A stretch of DNA of 64,000 bases from Singulisphaera sp045290345 (GCF_045290345.1 NZ_CP155447.1:6138001-6202000); one strand, 5' to 3'; shown: positions 1 through 9,621, numbered from the stretch's first letter. Notes: generated from the letters alone by a model not told the origin. Numbers and translations are program-made.

Positions 1-317
1 TGGCCGCTCTGCGGCCCCACCCGCCGGGGAAGACGACGCGGAGCATGGGAACGAGATCCCGGTATCCTTGCTACAGTCTCGAATCCTCGGTCCTTTCGCT
101 CAGTCGCGGGTCGGTGAAGTTTATCGGTCCTCGTCCCCGTTTTCCCCAAAGCCTGTTCCATGATGGGCCGTGCCCGCCGTACAAGAGAATTCGGACCGAT
201 GATTCCCGTTCCGCAGGGTGGGGATGGCCCCCTCTTCTTCATGTTTTTCTCTCCCGACTCGCCGGAGCGATTCGGAAAGCGCAGGCGATGCCGACAACTT
301 GTTGAGGGACCACACTC
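1..317. other. Upstream intergenic stretch with one degenerate repeat arm
   Basis: No convincing gene is visible; the short open frames here lack ribosome binding sites and protein-like composition. Positions 159-184 resemble one arm of the inverted repeat seen at 21.5 kb and 62.0 kb (23 of 26 bases agree with the arm at 21554-21579). The last 15 bases contain the GAGGGA ribosome binding site of the deacetylase gene. Confidence 0.5.
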
Positions 318-1325
318 ATGCTCCCGACACGCCGGGAATTCCTCGCCTCCACTCTCTCCACCACCGGCCTGCTCGCGGCTGGAGCCCAACGTGTCAGGGC
401 CGCCGATCCTCCGGCCGACAAAGCCCTGATTGCGATCACCCTCGACCTGGAAATGAGCCGAAATTTCCCGGCCTGGGATGACACGCACTGGGACTTCGAG
501 AAAGGGAACCTCGATCAGGACACGAAACGCTACGCCGTGGAAGCCGCGCGTCGGGTCAAGGCCAAGGGGGGGCGGATCCACTTCTTCGCCCTGGGGCAAA
601 CGTTCGAGCAAGAGAACGTCGACTGGCTCCGCGAGATCATCGCGCAAGGACACCCGGTCGGCAATCACACGTATGACCACGTCTATGTCCTGGCTACAAA
701 ACCCGAAGACATCCAGTTCCGCTTCAAACGCGCTCCCTGGCTGATCGAAGGTAAGTCCCCGGCCGAGGTCATCGCCGCGAACATCCGCATGGCCAGCGAG
801 GCGATGAAACAACGAGTCGGCATCGAACCCGCCGGCTTCCGTACTCCCGGCGGATTCTCGAACGGGATCTCCGACCGGCCCGACGTCCAGGAGCTCCTCC
901 TCAAGCTGGGTTATCGCTGGGTCAGCAGTCGATACCCAGCGCACCCCGCAAGCCCTCCCGGTCAATCCCCCACGTCCGAGGTCATCAAGGGGGTGGTCGC
1001 GGCTCAGGCCCAGGCGCAGCCATTCGTTTATCCGTCGGGCCTGATCGAAGTCCCCATGAGCCCGGTCAGTGATATCAACGCCTTCCGCACGGGCCGTTGG
1101 CCGCTCGAAGCCTTCATGGAAACGATCCGCGCCGGGGTCTCCTGGGCGATCGAGAACCAGGCCACGTTCGACTTCCTGGCCCATCCCTCGTGTCTGGGTG
1201 TCGTCGACCCCAAGTTCCGCACGATCGAGATGATCTGCGAAATGGTCGAGAAAGCAGGGCCACGCGCAATCCTGACCGACCTCGGGACCATCGCTCAACG
1301 CGCCAAGGCAAACGCAGGCCGCTAG
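318..1325 (+). CDS. Tat-exported polysaccharide deacetylase (NodB-like)
   Basis: A 335-residue carbohydrate esterase family 4-like protein expected to remove N- or O-acetyl groups from an extracytoplasmic polysaccharide. The N-terminus carries a twin-arginine signal (TRREFLAS) followed by a hydrophobic stretch to about residue 28. NodB landmarks are visible: an acidic motif around D43/E45 (LDLE in place of the usual TFDD), the metal-binding HTYDH motif at residues 117-121, an RTPGGF motif and a late AHPS motif. The ATG has a GAGGGA ribosome binding site 10 bases upstream. It precedes an esterase-like gene on the same strand (150-base gap), so both may act on acetylated glycans (inference). 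The altered first motif leaves some doubt about catalytic detail. Confidence 0.85.
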   Translation: MLPTRREFLASTLSTTGLLAAGAQRVRAADPPADKALIAITLDLEMSRNFPAWDDTHWDFEKGNLDQDTKRYAVEAARRVKAKGGRIHFFALGQTFEQENVDWLREIIAQGHPVGNHTYDHVYVLATKPEDIQFRFKRAPWLIEGKSPAEVIAANIRMASEAMKQRVGIEPAGFRTPGGFSNGISDRPDVQELLLKLGYRWVSSRYPAHPASPPGQSPTSEVIKGVVAAQAQAQPFVYPSGLIEVPMSPVSDINAFRTGRWPLEAFMETIRAGVSWAIENQATFDFLAHPSCLGVVDPKFRTIEMICEMVEKAGPRAILTDLGTIAQRAKANAGR

Positions 1326-1474
1326 CCCCATCTCATCGCTCGCCTTCTCTCTCGCGTTGGAAAAAGTGCCTCGAGAAACTTTGGCCTGGTCAAACCCTCT
1401 TGCCCCTTGGCAAACGACAAAGGCTCGGCCAAGATCGTCCCGTACTGGCTTGATGCCTCCTGGGAGCCGTAGAC

Positions 1475-4400
1475 ATGAAACTTGCCGATCGTTCGATCTC
1501 TTCTCGATTCTGCATGGCCCTCGGCGCCTTGTTCGCCCTGGGATCCGGCCACCTCCGGGCCGAAGACGTCGGCACGGTGCTCAAGCCCGACGAACTGCCC
1601 CGGACCATGCTCTACCGGGCGTTGGAGCGTCAGGCCCACGAACTCCTCGAAGCGAGGCGAAAGACGGTCGCCGCCCTGCCGACGCCCGAGGCGGTCCGAC
1701 AGCGGCAGACGGAGATCCGTGCCAAGTTCCTCGAAGCGCTGGGCGACCTGCCCGAGAAGACGCCGCTCAACGCTCGTGTCGTCGGCACCGAGCAGCGTGA
1801 TGGCTACCGGGTCGAGCGTCTGGTCTACGAAAGCCGCCCCGGCCACCACGTCACGGCGGTGCTCTACTTGCCCGACGCGAACGCACCGGTCCCGGGAGTC
1901 CTGGTTCCTTGCGGGCACAGCCAGAACGGCAAGGCGGGGGAAACTTATCAGCGAATTTGCATGCTTATTGCCAAGAATGGCATGGCCGCGCTCTGCTACG
2001 ACCCGATCGGCCAGGGTGAGCGGCTCCAAGTGCTCGACGATCAAGGGAAGGCGGCGATCGTGGGAAGCACCACCGAGCACACGATGACCGGAATCGGGTC
2101 GTTGCTCGTCGGCCGCTCGCTGGCCTCCTACCGGATCTGGGACGGGATTCGGAGCCTCGACTACCTCGCCTCCCGCCCCGAGATCGACACGAAGCGGCTC
2201 GCCTGCACGGGGAACTCGGGAGGCGGCACCTTGACGGCCTACCTGATGGCCCTCGACGACCGGATCGCCGTCGCCGCCCCCTCGTGCTACATCACCTCGC
2301 TCGACCGGCTCTTCACCACGATCGGCCCGCAAGACGCCGAGCAGAACATCACGGGCCAGGTCGCCTTCGGCATGGACCACGGCGACTATGCGATCCTCCG
2401 CGCTCCCAAGCCGACGCTCTTCTCGGTCGGCACGCGCGACTTCTTCGACATTCAGGGGAGTTGGGACACCTTTCGTGAAGTGAAGCTCGTCTACGGCCGC
2501 CTCGGCTTCGGCGAACGGGTCGACCTGTTCGAGTCGGACGAGCCTCACGGCTTCACCAAGCCAAGGCGCGAGGCCGTGGTGCGTTGGCTGAAGCGTTGGC
2601 TGCTCAAAATCGATGAGGCCACCGTCGAGAGTGACGGCCCGATCGCCACCGATCCGCAACTTCAATGCACCGAGACCGGCCAGGTTCTGAGTGCCTTCCA
2701 TGGTAAGTCGGTCTTCGACCTCAACATCGAACGTGCCGACGAACTCGCCCAGCACCGTAAGGAAGCTCAGGCGAAGACCGATAAGTCCACACAGCTCGCC
2801 CAGGTCCGCCGGCTGATCGGTCTCCGAGACTCGATTGCGCCCGCCGATCGTGAAGCTCGAGGAGAGGTCATCAAGCGGGCCGACTACACGATCCGCAAAC
2901 TCGTGTTCACCACGGAGCCGGGGATCAAGGTGCCCGCCCTCCTGCTCGTTCCTGAAAAGAAAAAGGACGCCAAAGAGCTAACTTTGATCGTCAGGGACGA
3001 CATCCGCGCGAGCCAGGAGCCTGGGGAAAGGGCCGAGGCATTGGTCAAGGCGGGAAATCACGTGCTGATTGCAGGACTCCGTGGCATGGGCGAGACGGCC
3101 CCCAGCACGAAGCCGGGGCCCTTCGGGACCGATTCGAAAGAGGCGTTCCTCGCGATCAACCTCGCCCGCCCCCTGCTCGGCCAGCGAGTGGGCGACCTCT
3201 TATCCGTCATTGGTGCCGTCGCAGCTGATTATCAAAACGGGGTCACGCTCATCGGCCAGGGGACAGCCGGGCCGATCGCCCTGCACGCCGCCGTCTTTGA
3301 ACCGAAGATCAGGTCGCTTATTCTTGATAGCACGATCACATCCTGGTCCGACGTGGTTCGGACCCCGATCTCGCGCGACCAGCTCGCCAACGCCGTCCCA
3401 GGCGCCCTCGTCAACTACGATCTGCCCGACCTGGCGGTCCTCGTCGCTCCTCGTGAGCTTTCCATCAGCGCATCGGTCGACCCGGCCGGACGTCCCTTGT
3501 CGGAAGCGAAGGTGGCCGCGGCCTACCTGTCTTGCACCAAGGCTTATCAAGCCCAGAACGCGGAAGCAAAATTGACCGTGAAGCCCGGCCCGCCCCAGCC
3601 CACGGTGGAACCCTTGGTCCGGGCGGTTGACCTCGCCGTGGGAGAATCCGCGGTGGTCACGCTTTCCGACGGCAAAGAGGCCACCGTCAAGCTGATCGAT
3701 CTCAAGGAGGACCGCGACCCGATCCGCCAAGCCATCCGTGGCGCCCAGGTCAAGATCGAAGTCAACGGTCAGCCGGTCACGCTGGGCACGGGCAACTACA
3801 ACTTGCCGGTTCCCGCAGGGGGAGTGCAAGTCGATTGCCCGATCACAGGGGGATACCGCGGCAACAGCGGTGAAGACTCGTGGGCACTCGAGAAGGATGC
3901 CCGGATCCGGCTCTGGCCGGCAAAATCCCCTTGGATCGATCCGACGAGCTTCACCTACCCGGTCCGTCAACGTTGGTTCGCCACAAGCACGCAAATGGCC
4001 AACGAACCGGTGTATGTCGATGGCGGCGAGAAGCCCGACGTCAAGAAGATTTACTATCACAGCGGCCTGGACATCGGCGGCGCGGAGGGCCTTGTCGACG
4101 TCGTGGCCGCGACCGACGGCTTCGTCGCCAGCGCGGGGACCACGCTCACGCCGGGCTTCAAGGACACGCCCGCCCGACCCCGCTACGACGTCGTCTACCT
4201 GGTCGATGACCGCGGCTGGTTCTACCGCTACAGTCACCTGCATACGATCGACCCGGCCATCACCCCGGGGGCGTCGGTTCGCAAGGGGCAGAAGATCGGC
4301 GTGCTCGGCAAGGAAGGGGCGAGCGGCGGCTGGTCTCACCTCCACTTCGAAATCAAAGCCCGGCAGCCATCGGGCCGTTGGGGCACCGAGGAAGGATACG

Positions 4401-5020
4401 CCTTCCTCTGGCAGGCCGCTCAGCGCGAGCAAAAGGCCGAGCTCGTGGCCGTGGCCCGACCTCACCGGCTCACCTGGACCGGAGAGTCGGTCACGCTCGA
4501 TGGTTCCAAGTCCTGGAGCCGAGTCGGGCGCCTCGCCAATTATGAGTGGACCTTCAGCGATGGCACCACCGCCGCCGGCCCCAAAGTCGAGCGGACTTAC
4601 GATCAACCGGGTGCCTACACCGAGATCCTCAAAGTCACCGATCGCCAGGGGCGGATCGACTACGACTTCGCCATCGTCCAGGTCCTCGACCGCTCGAATC
4701 CCAACCAACTCCCGCCGACGATCCACGCCTCCTTCATGCCGACGACCGGGATCAAGCCGGGCGAACCCGTGACCTTCAAGGTGCGGACCTTCCGAACCAC
4801 CGACGGCGAAGAGACCTGGGATTTCGGCGACGGTACCCCGGCTGTCACGAGCCAGTCCGACGGCACCGTCAAGCCGCTCGCCAAAGATGGCTATGCCATC
4901 CGGACCCACCAGTTCGAGAAGCCGGGCCATTATCTCATTCGCGTCGAGCGGGCCAACCGCCAAGGCGCCAAGGCCGTTGCAAGGCTGCACGTGGTCGTCG
5001 ACGAACCGAAATCCAAGTGA
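1475..5020 (+). CDS. Esterase/alpha-beta hydrolase fused to M23 peptidase and PKD domains
   Basis: An exported 1181-residue protein with an unusual domain order. Residues 1-28 look like a signal peptide. Residues about 80-375 form an acetyl-xylan-esterase-like alpha/beta hydrolase with a nucleophile motif GNSGGG (S248), acidic residues in TRDFFD (D322/D325) and an EPHGF histidine (H358). Residues about 450-700 look like a second, degenerate hydrolase half without a clear catalytic serine. Residues about 830-975 form an M23 (LytM-like) metallopeptidase with HSGLD near residue 863 and HLHFE near 955. Two PKD-like beta-sandwich domains (about 1000-1075 and 1085-1178) end the protein. The ATG follows a GGGAG ribosome binding site. 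The esterase half suggests carbohydrate deacylation and the M23 half peptidoglycan or peptide cleavage; how they cooperate is unknown. Confidence 0.8.
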   Translation: MKLADRSISSRFCMALGALFALGSGHLRAEDVGTVLKPDELPRTMLYRALERQAHELLEARRKTVAALPTPEAVRQRQTEIRAKFLEALGDLPEKTPLNARVVGTEQRDGYRVERLVYESRPGHHVTAVLYLPDANAPVPGVLVPCGHSQNGKAGETYQRICMLIAKNGMAALCYDPIGQGERLQVLDDQGKAAIVGSTTEHTMTGIGSLLVGRSLASYRIWDGIRSLDYLASRPEIDTKRLACTGNSGGGTLTAYLMALDDRIAVAAPSCYITSLDRLFTTIGPQDAEQNITGQVAFGMDHGDYAILRAPKPTLFSVGTRDFFDIQGSWDTFREVKLVYGRLGFGERVDLFESDEPHGFTKPRREAVVRWLKRWLLKIDEATVESDGPIATDPQLQCTETGQVLSAFHGKSVFDLNIERADELAQHRKEAQAKTDKSTQLAQVRRLIGLRDSIAPADREARGEVIKRADYTIRKLVFTTEPGIKVPALLLVPEKKKDAKELTLIVRDDIRASQEPGERAEALVKAGNHVLIAGLRGMGETAPSTKPGPFGTDSKEAFLAINLARPLLGQRVGDLLSVIGAVAADYQNGVTLIGQGTAGPIALHAAVFEPKIRSLILDSTITSWSDVVRTPISRDQLANAVPGALVNYDLPDLAVLVAPRELSISASVDPAGRPLSEAKVAAAYLSCTKAYQAQNAEAKLTVKPGPPQPTVEPLVRAVDLAVGESAVVTLSDGKEATVKLIDLKEDRDPIRQAIRGAQVKIEVNGQPVTLGTGNYNLPVPAGGVQVDCPITGGYRGNSGEDSWALEKDARIRLWPAKSPWIDPTSFTYPVRQRWFATSTQMANEPVYVDGGEKPDVKKIYYHSGLDIGGAEGLVDVVAATDGFVASAGTTLTPGFKDTPARPRYDVVYLVDDRGWFYRYSHLHTIDPAITPGASVRKGQKIGVLGKEGASGGWSHLHFEIKARQPSGRWGTEEGYAFLWQAAQREQKAELVAVARPHRLTWTGESVTLDGSKSWSRVGRLANYEWTFSDGTTAAGPKVERTYDQPGAYTEILKVTDRQGRIDYDFAIVQVLDRSNPNQLPPTIHASFMPTTGIKPGEPVTFKVRTFRTTDGEETWDFGDGTPAVTSQSDGTVKPLAKDGYAIRTHQFEKPGHYLIRVERANRQGAKAVARLHVVVDEPKSK

Positions 5021-5379
5021 CCGGATCCATAGCCGGGGAGCGATCAACTCCCCGCTCGCCTAAGAATTCTGCTCTCTCTGAAGGCGAACGGAAAGCATCA
5101 GCTCCCTGGCTTTGGTGATCTCACTTCGCGTTGAAGCGCGGGCAGGGCGTTTCGCCCCCCCTCAAAGCCCCCAGATGCCCCAAAGCGAGGGCAAAAACGT
5201 GGGCCGGACACTCTTGCATGCCCCGGAGCGTTCGACTATTGTTGAACGAGATCCGTCTTAACGGTTTCCACACAACCGAAAGGTCGGACAACCCGCCCCG
5301 CGATTGCAGCTTGGTTCGACCCTCACAGTAGCAAACCACCCCACCGTAACGCGGCCCCTAGCCGCCGGAGTCCACGGTG
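5021..5379. other. Intergenic stretch, possible hairpin after the esterase gene
   Basis: No gene is supported here. Bases 5035-5040 (GGGGAG) and 5048-5053 (CTCCCC) could pair as a hairpin shortly after the upstream stop, but there is no T-tract, so a terminator is uncertain. The remainder presumably holds the promoter of the PSD1/DUF1501 pair that starts at 5380. Confidence 0.35.
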
Positions 5380-8019
5380 ATGACAACGCGTTGGCTCCTT
5401 CACGCGAGCGGTTTCCTCCTCCTAACGCTCAACCTTCAGCTCAGCGCCTCTGAGCCTGAGCGGCGGCTCACCTACGAGCAGGATATCCGGCCGATTCTCA
5501 AGGCCCACTGCTTTCAGTGCCACGGCGAAGAGGAGAAGCCCGAGGGCAAGCTCGACCTTCGTTTGGTGCGATTGATGAAGCAAGGGGGGGTTTCCGGCGA
5601 ATCCCTCATCCCTGGCAACCATCAAGACAGCTTTCTTTGGCAGCGGATCGACGACGAGGAGATGCCGCCGCTGGACAAGAAGCTCCCGGCCAAGGACAAG
5701 GAACTCATCGCCGCCTGGATCGATCAAGGAGCGGTCACGGCCCGGCCCGAGCCTGAAAGTCTGGCCCCCGGCGTCGAACCGTCCGACGAGGAAAAGGCCT
5801 TCTGGTCGTTTCAGCCGATCCGCCGCCAAGACCCTCCACGCGTCCAGAATGAGGCGCTCGTTCGCGTCCCGATCGACGCGTTCTTGCTGGAAAAGCTCGA
5901 GAAGGAAAACCTCGGCTTCTCGCCGGAGGCGGACAGACGAACCTTGATCCGCCGCGTCAGCTTCACACTCACGGGACTCCCCCCGACCCCGACCGAAGTC
6001 GATCAATTTCTCGCCGACAACGACGCCAACGCTTACGAGCGGCTAGTCGACCGGCTGCTTGCCTCGCCCCGTTACGGCGAGCGCTGGGCCCGGCACTGGC
6101 TGGATGTGGCCGGATACGCCGATAGCGATGGCTACTCCCCCAAGGATGCGGAGCGGAAGTATGCCTACAAGTATCGGGATTATCTGATTCGGTCGCTCAA
6201 TCTCGACCGGCCCTGGGATGAGTTGATCCGCGAGCAACTGGCCGGGGACGAGATGCTCACTCCCCCCTATCAGGACCTGGCTCCCGAGGCACTCGACAAG
6301 TTGGTGGCGACCGGCTTCCTCCGCATGGCCCCCGACGGCAGCAGCGACCCGGCGGCCGAGCAGGCCCTGGCCCGCAACGACACGATCGCCGAGACCATCA
6401 AGATCGTCTCGACGTCGATGCTCGGCCTGACGATTGGCTGCGCCCAGTGCCACGCCCACCGCTACGACCCGATTCCGGCCGACGATTACTACCGGTTCCG
6501 CGCTCTCTTCGAACCGGCCTACAACCCGAAGAACTGGCGATCACCAACAGCTCGTCTGATCTCGCTCTGGACGGCCGACGAACGCAGTCGCGCCGCGAGC
6601 GTCGATGCCGAGGTCAAGGCGATCGATCTCGAGCGTGCCAAGGCGGTCGCGGCGCTGGTCAAGAAAGTCTTCGAGCAAGAGCTGGCCGAGGCACCTGAGG
6701 AACTCCGTGGAAAACTTCGAGAGGCCTGCGACACGCCCAAGTCCCAGCGAAGCGCCGAGCAGAAGCAATGGCTCAAGACCTATCCACGTCTGAACGTCTT
6801 GCCCGGGAATGTCAGTCTCTATGACGCGAAGGCGTTCAACGCGCTGACCAAGGATTTCGCAGCCAAAGTCGCGAAGGCCCGCGAGAAGCGACCTTCCGAG
6901 GATTTCGTGCACGCCCTGACCGAAGTACCGGGGCAGGTGCCGACCACAAATCTCTTCTTCCGCGGCGATATCCAGCAGCCCCGCCAAGCTGTCCTGCCGG
7001 GTGAGCTCAAGGTCCTGACCGCAAGCTCGGAAGCTTCGGACATTCCGGTCGACGATCCTGCTCTCCCGACCACGGGCCGCCGGCTTGCGTATGCACGCCA
7101 CCTGACCAGCGGGAAGCACCCGCTCGTCGCTCGCGTCCTTGTCAACCGGGTCTGGCTGCACCACTTCGGACGAGGGATCGTCAACACGCCGGGCGACTTC
7201 GGGATGCTCGGCGAACGCCCCTCGCACCCCGCCCTGCTCGACTGGCTCGCCGACGAGTTCATGAGCCAAGGCTGGTCGCTCAAAAAACTGCACCGGCTGA
7301 TCCTGACCTCGACGGCCTACCGCCAGTCATCCCGGCGCGATCCGAAGCTCGAGTCGGTGGATCCCGATGATCGCCTTTTGGGCCGCATGCCGGTTCGTCG
7401 CCTCGAGGCCGAAGCCGTCCGCGACGCCATGCTGGCCGCAAGTGGTCGGCTCACACCCACGATGTACGGTCCCCCCGTCCCGGTCGCCATCGACGAGGCG
7501 GGCCAGGTTATTGTCGGCCTCGACAACCGTGACGGAGCGGGCCGCCCCGTCAGCAAGCGGGCTTCGATCGGCAACGAGGAGTGGCGTCGCAGCCTCTATA
7601 TCCAGGTCCGCCGCAGTCTCCCGCTCGGTCTCCTGGAAACCTTCGACGCGCCGCCGATGGCTCCCAATTGCGAACAGCGGGCGAGCTCAACTGTCGCCCC
7701 GCAATCCCTCATGATGATGAATAACGATTTCGTGGTTCAACAAGCCGAGACCTTCGCCACCCGGGTGGCGCTTGAGGCGGGCGACGACCCGAAAGCGCAA
7801 GTTCAGCTCGCGTGGAGACTCGCCCTGGCCCTCGATCCAGACCCTGAAGCCGTCGAGTCGGCCGTGCGCTTCCTGGCCAGCCAGCAAGAGGATTTCGCCG
7901 CCACTCGCGAGGCCAAGCCGGCCTCCAAGTCCAGCCCGAAGGTCAATCCGGCCCACCAGGCCTTGGCCACGTTCTGTCAGGCCTTGTTCGGCTCAAACGC
8001 GTTCTTGTACGTTGATTGA
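5380..8019 (+). CDS. PSCyt1/DUF1549/DUF1553 (PSD1) cytochrome-like protein, pair 1
   Basis: An 879-residue member of the planctomycete-specific family built from PSCyt1 (cytochrome C-like), DUF1549 (PSCyt2) and DUF1553 (PSD1). A signal peptide covers about residues 1-24. The first heme-type motif is CFQCH (residues 44-48), and a second CxxCH (CAQCHAHRYDP) lies within DUF1549 near residue 356. DUF1553 fills the C-terminal third, with the family-typical HHFGRGIV and NTPGDFG region. The biochemical role of the family is not established; periplasmic electron transfer linked to degradation is the usual suggestion. An in-frame GTG sits just before the ATG; I chose the ATG because it keeps normal spacing to the CGGAG site. 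The DUF1501 gene follows 16 bases later, so the two are almost certainly co-transcribed. Confidence 0.9.
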   Translation: MTTRWLLHASGFLLLTLNLQLSASEPERRLTYEQDIRPILKAHCFQCHGEEEKPEGKLDLRLVRLMKQGGVSGESLIPGNHQDSFLWQRIDDEEMPPLDKKLPAKDKELIAAWIDQGAVTARPEPESLAPGVEPSDEEKAFWSFQPIRRQDPPRVQNEALVRVPIDAFLLEKLEKENLGFSPEADRRTLIRRVSFTLTGLPPTPTEVDQFLADNDANAYERLVDRLLASPRYGERWARHWLDVAGYADSDGYSPKDAERKYAYKYRDYLIRSLNLDRPWDELIREQLAGDEMLTPPYQDLAPEALDKLVATGFLRMAPDGSSDPAAEQALARNDTIAETIKIVSTSMLGLTIGCAQCHAHRYDPIPADDYYRFRALFEPAYNPKNWRSPTARLISLWTADERSRAASVDAEVKAIDLERAKAVAALVKKVFEQELAEAPEELRGKLREACDTPKSQRSAEQKQWLKTYPRLNVLPGNVSLYDAKAFNALTKDFAAKVAKAREKRPSEDFVHALTEVPGQVPTTNLFFRGDIQQPRQAVLPGELKVLTASSEASDIPVDDPALPTTGRRLAYARHLTSGKHPLVARVLVNRVWLHHFGRGIVNTPGDFGMLGERPSHPALLDWLADEFMSQGWSLKKLHRLILTSTAYRQSSRRDPKLESVDPDDRLLGRMPVRRLEAEAVRDAMLAASGRLTPTMYGPPVPVAIDEAGQVIVGLDNRDGAGRPVSKRASIGNEEWRRSLYIQVRRSLPLGLLETFDAPPMAPNCEQRASSTVAPQSLMMMNNDFVVQQAETFATRVALEAGDDPKAQVQLAWRLALALDPDPEAVESAVRFLASQQEDFAATREAKPASKSSPKVNPAHQALATFCQALFGSNAFLYVD

Positions 8020-8035
8020 TGGGGGAGGCGTAGCC

Positions 8036-9478
8036 ATGTCGGACAATACTTTCGAGGTCTCGTCGCGGCGACACTTCCTGGCCAGTCAGAGCATGGGGAT
8101 CGGCTCGTTAGCCCTGTCCTGGCTCTTGAACCAGGAGAAGGCACAGGCGGCTCCGGCCAAGCCGGACTTTGTCCGGCCGGTCTACGACCTGACCGCCAAG
8201 GCTCCCCCCGCGCCGCCCCGCGCCCGCGCCATGATCTCGCTGTTCATGCAAGGGGGACCGAGCCACCTCGACCTGTTCGACCCCAAGCCCGAGCTCTCCA
8301 AGCGCAACGGGATGAGCTTCACCGGCGACATCAAGTATGACAACGCCGGACAGGCGAGCGCCAAACTCCTGGGAAGCCCCTGGAAGTTCCGTCGCCACGG
8401 ACAATGTGGGATGGAGCTCAGCGAGTTGCTCCCCGGCCTCGGAGGAGTTGCCGACGAGATCACGCTGGTTCGATCGATGCAGACGGCCGTGAACAACCAT
8501 GGCCAGTCGATCAATGCGCTGAACAACGGCCGGATCGCCACCGGCCGGCCGGTTTTGGGGGCCTGGCTCACGTACGCCCTGGGCACCGAGGGGCAGAACC
8601 TCCCTGCCTACTGCGTCCTGACCGATCCCGGTGGTCTCCCGGTCATCGGGGTCGATAACTGGTCGGGGGGCTGGCTCCCCGCGCTCTATCAAGGGACCGT
8701 GATCCGCCCCACCGAACCGCGCATCCCCAACCTCGATCCTCCCCCGCACCTCCAGGGGCGCGTTCAACGCCGCTATCTGGATTACCTCGACCGGTTCAAC
8801 CGGGACCATCTCGAGAGCCGGCCCGGCGAACAAGATCTGGCGGCGCGGATCGCCAGCTACGAGCTGGCCGCGCGCATGCAGACGGCCGCCAAGGAAGCGC
8901 TCGACATCTCCAAGGAATCGGCCGCGACCCAGACGCTCTACGGCCTCGACGACCCGGCATCCCGCGAGTTCGGCACGCGCTGCCTGATCGCCAGGCGCCT
9001 GGTCGAGCGCGGCGTCCGGTTCGTCCAGGTCTGCACGGGCAACCAGAACTGGGACCACCACGGGGGCATCCTCAAGCAACTGCCGGCCATGTGCCGCAAG
9101 GTCGACCAGCCTTCGGCGGCCCTCGTTCGCGACCTCCAACAGCGCGGGTTGCTCGACTCGACCGTGGTCTCATGGGGCGGCGAGATGGGCCGCCTGCCCG
9201 TCGTCCAGAACGAAAAAAACGTCGGCCGCGACCACAACACCTACGGCTTCAGCATGTGGCTCGCCGGCGGCGGATTCAAAGGGGGCTACGTTCACGGCTC
9301 GACCGACGAGCTTGGCCACAAGGCCGTCGATAATATCGTGACTCACTCCGATTATCACGCCACCCTCCTGAACCTGTTCGGCCTCGACCACCAAACCCTC
9401 GTCTTCAAACGTCCCAACGGCAACGGCTCCCTCGTCGACGGTCAGCCGGCGAAGGTTATTCAGAGTCTGCTTGCCTAG
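8036..9478 (+). CDS. Tat-exported DUF1501 protein, pair 1
   Basis: A 480-residue DUF1501 protein (distant relative of the alkaline phosphatase/sulfatase fold) of typical length. A twin-arginine signal (SRRHFLAS) starts near residue 11. Family landmarks include FMQGGPSHLDLFDPKP near residues 66-81, the metal-site-like WDHHGG motif, WGGEMGR and GRDHNTYGFSMW, and a late DYHATLLNLFGLDH motif. The frame stays open upstream into the end of the PSD1 gene, but the ATG at 8036 follows GGGGGAGG and is the sensible start. The stop codon TAG coincides with the first bases of a TA-flanked repeat element (9476-9621), so the insertion may define the C-terminus. Confidence 0.9.
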   Translation: MSDNTFEVSSRRHFLASQSMGIGSLALSWLLNQEKAQAAPAKPDFVRPVYDLTAKAPPAPPRARAMISLFMQGGPSHLDLFDPKPELSKRNGMSFTGDIKYDNAGQASAKLLGSPWKFRRHGQCGMELSELLPGLGGVADEITLVRSMQTAVNNHGQSINALNNGRIATGRPVLGAWLTYALGTEGQNLPAYCVLTDPGGLPVIGVDNWSGGWLPALYQGTVIRPTEPRIPNLDPPPHLQGRVQRRYLDYLDRFNRDHLESRPGEQDLAARIASYELAARMQTAAKEALDISKESAATQTLYGLDDPASREFGTRCLIARRLVERGVRFVQVCTGNQNWDHHGGILKQLPAMCRKVDQPSAALVRDLQQRGLLDSTVVSWGGEMGRLPVVQNEKNVGRDHNTYGFSMWLAGGGFKGGYVHGSTDELGHKAVDNIVTHSDYHATLLNLFGLDHQTLVFKRPNGNGSLVDGQPAKVIQSLLA

Positions 9479-9621
9479 AGCGGTTTACGATCGCATTGCG
9501 CACGGTGGAGGAAAAGGGGGACAGGCACCTCCGCTGCGCTCCGGAGCCAGTCCCCGTTTCCGCACGTGCTCCTGAGTCTTGAGACCAACCACCGTGCGCA
9601 ACGCATCCGCAAACCGCTCTA
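9476..9621. repeat. TIR-bounded MITE-like element, copy 1 (146 bp)
   Basis: A non-coding element with about 30-bp terminal inverted repeats (TAGAGCGGTTT at the outer ends, TTGCGCACGGTGG at the inner ends; 25 of 30 bases match between arms). TA dinucleotides mark both outer ends (9476-9477 and 9620-9621), as expected for IS630/Tc1-mariner-type insertion. The centre holds a REP-like imperfect palindrome at about 9516-9556 (GGGGACAGGC ... GCCAGTCCCC). Copy 2 lies inverted at 61657-61907. It encodes no transposase, so mobilisation in trans is inferred. Confidence 0.85.

Noticed and set aside
1322..2755. 477-codon minus-strand open frame
   Set aside because: Opposite the esterase domain; no motifs and no start signal.
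3200..5047. Long minus-strand open frame (615 codons) opposite the esterase-M23 gene
   Set aside because: Antisense shadow produced by GC-rich third codon positions; no ribosome binding site, Arg/Gly-rich composition and no domain motifs, while the plus strand has clear catalytic motifs.
7772..8035. Longer upstream start for the DUF1501 gene of pair 1
   Set aside because: Would overlap the PSD1 gene by 250 bases and would bury the Tat signal; the ATG at 8036 has a good ribosome binding site.
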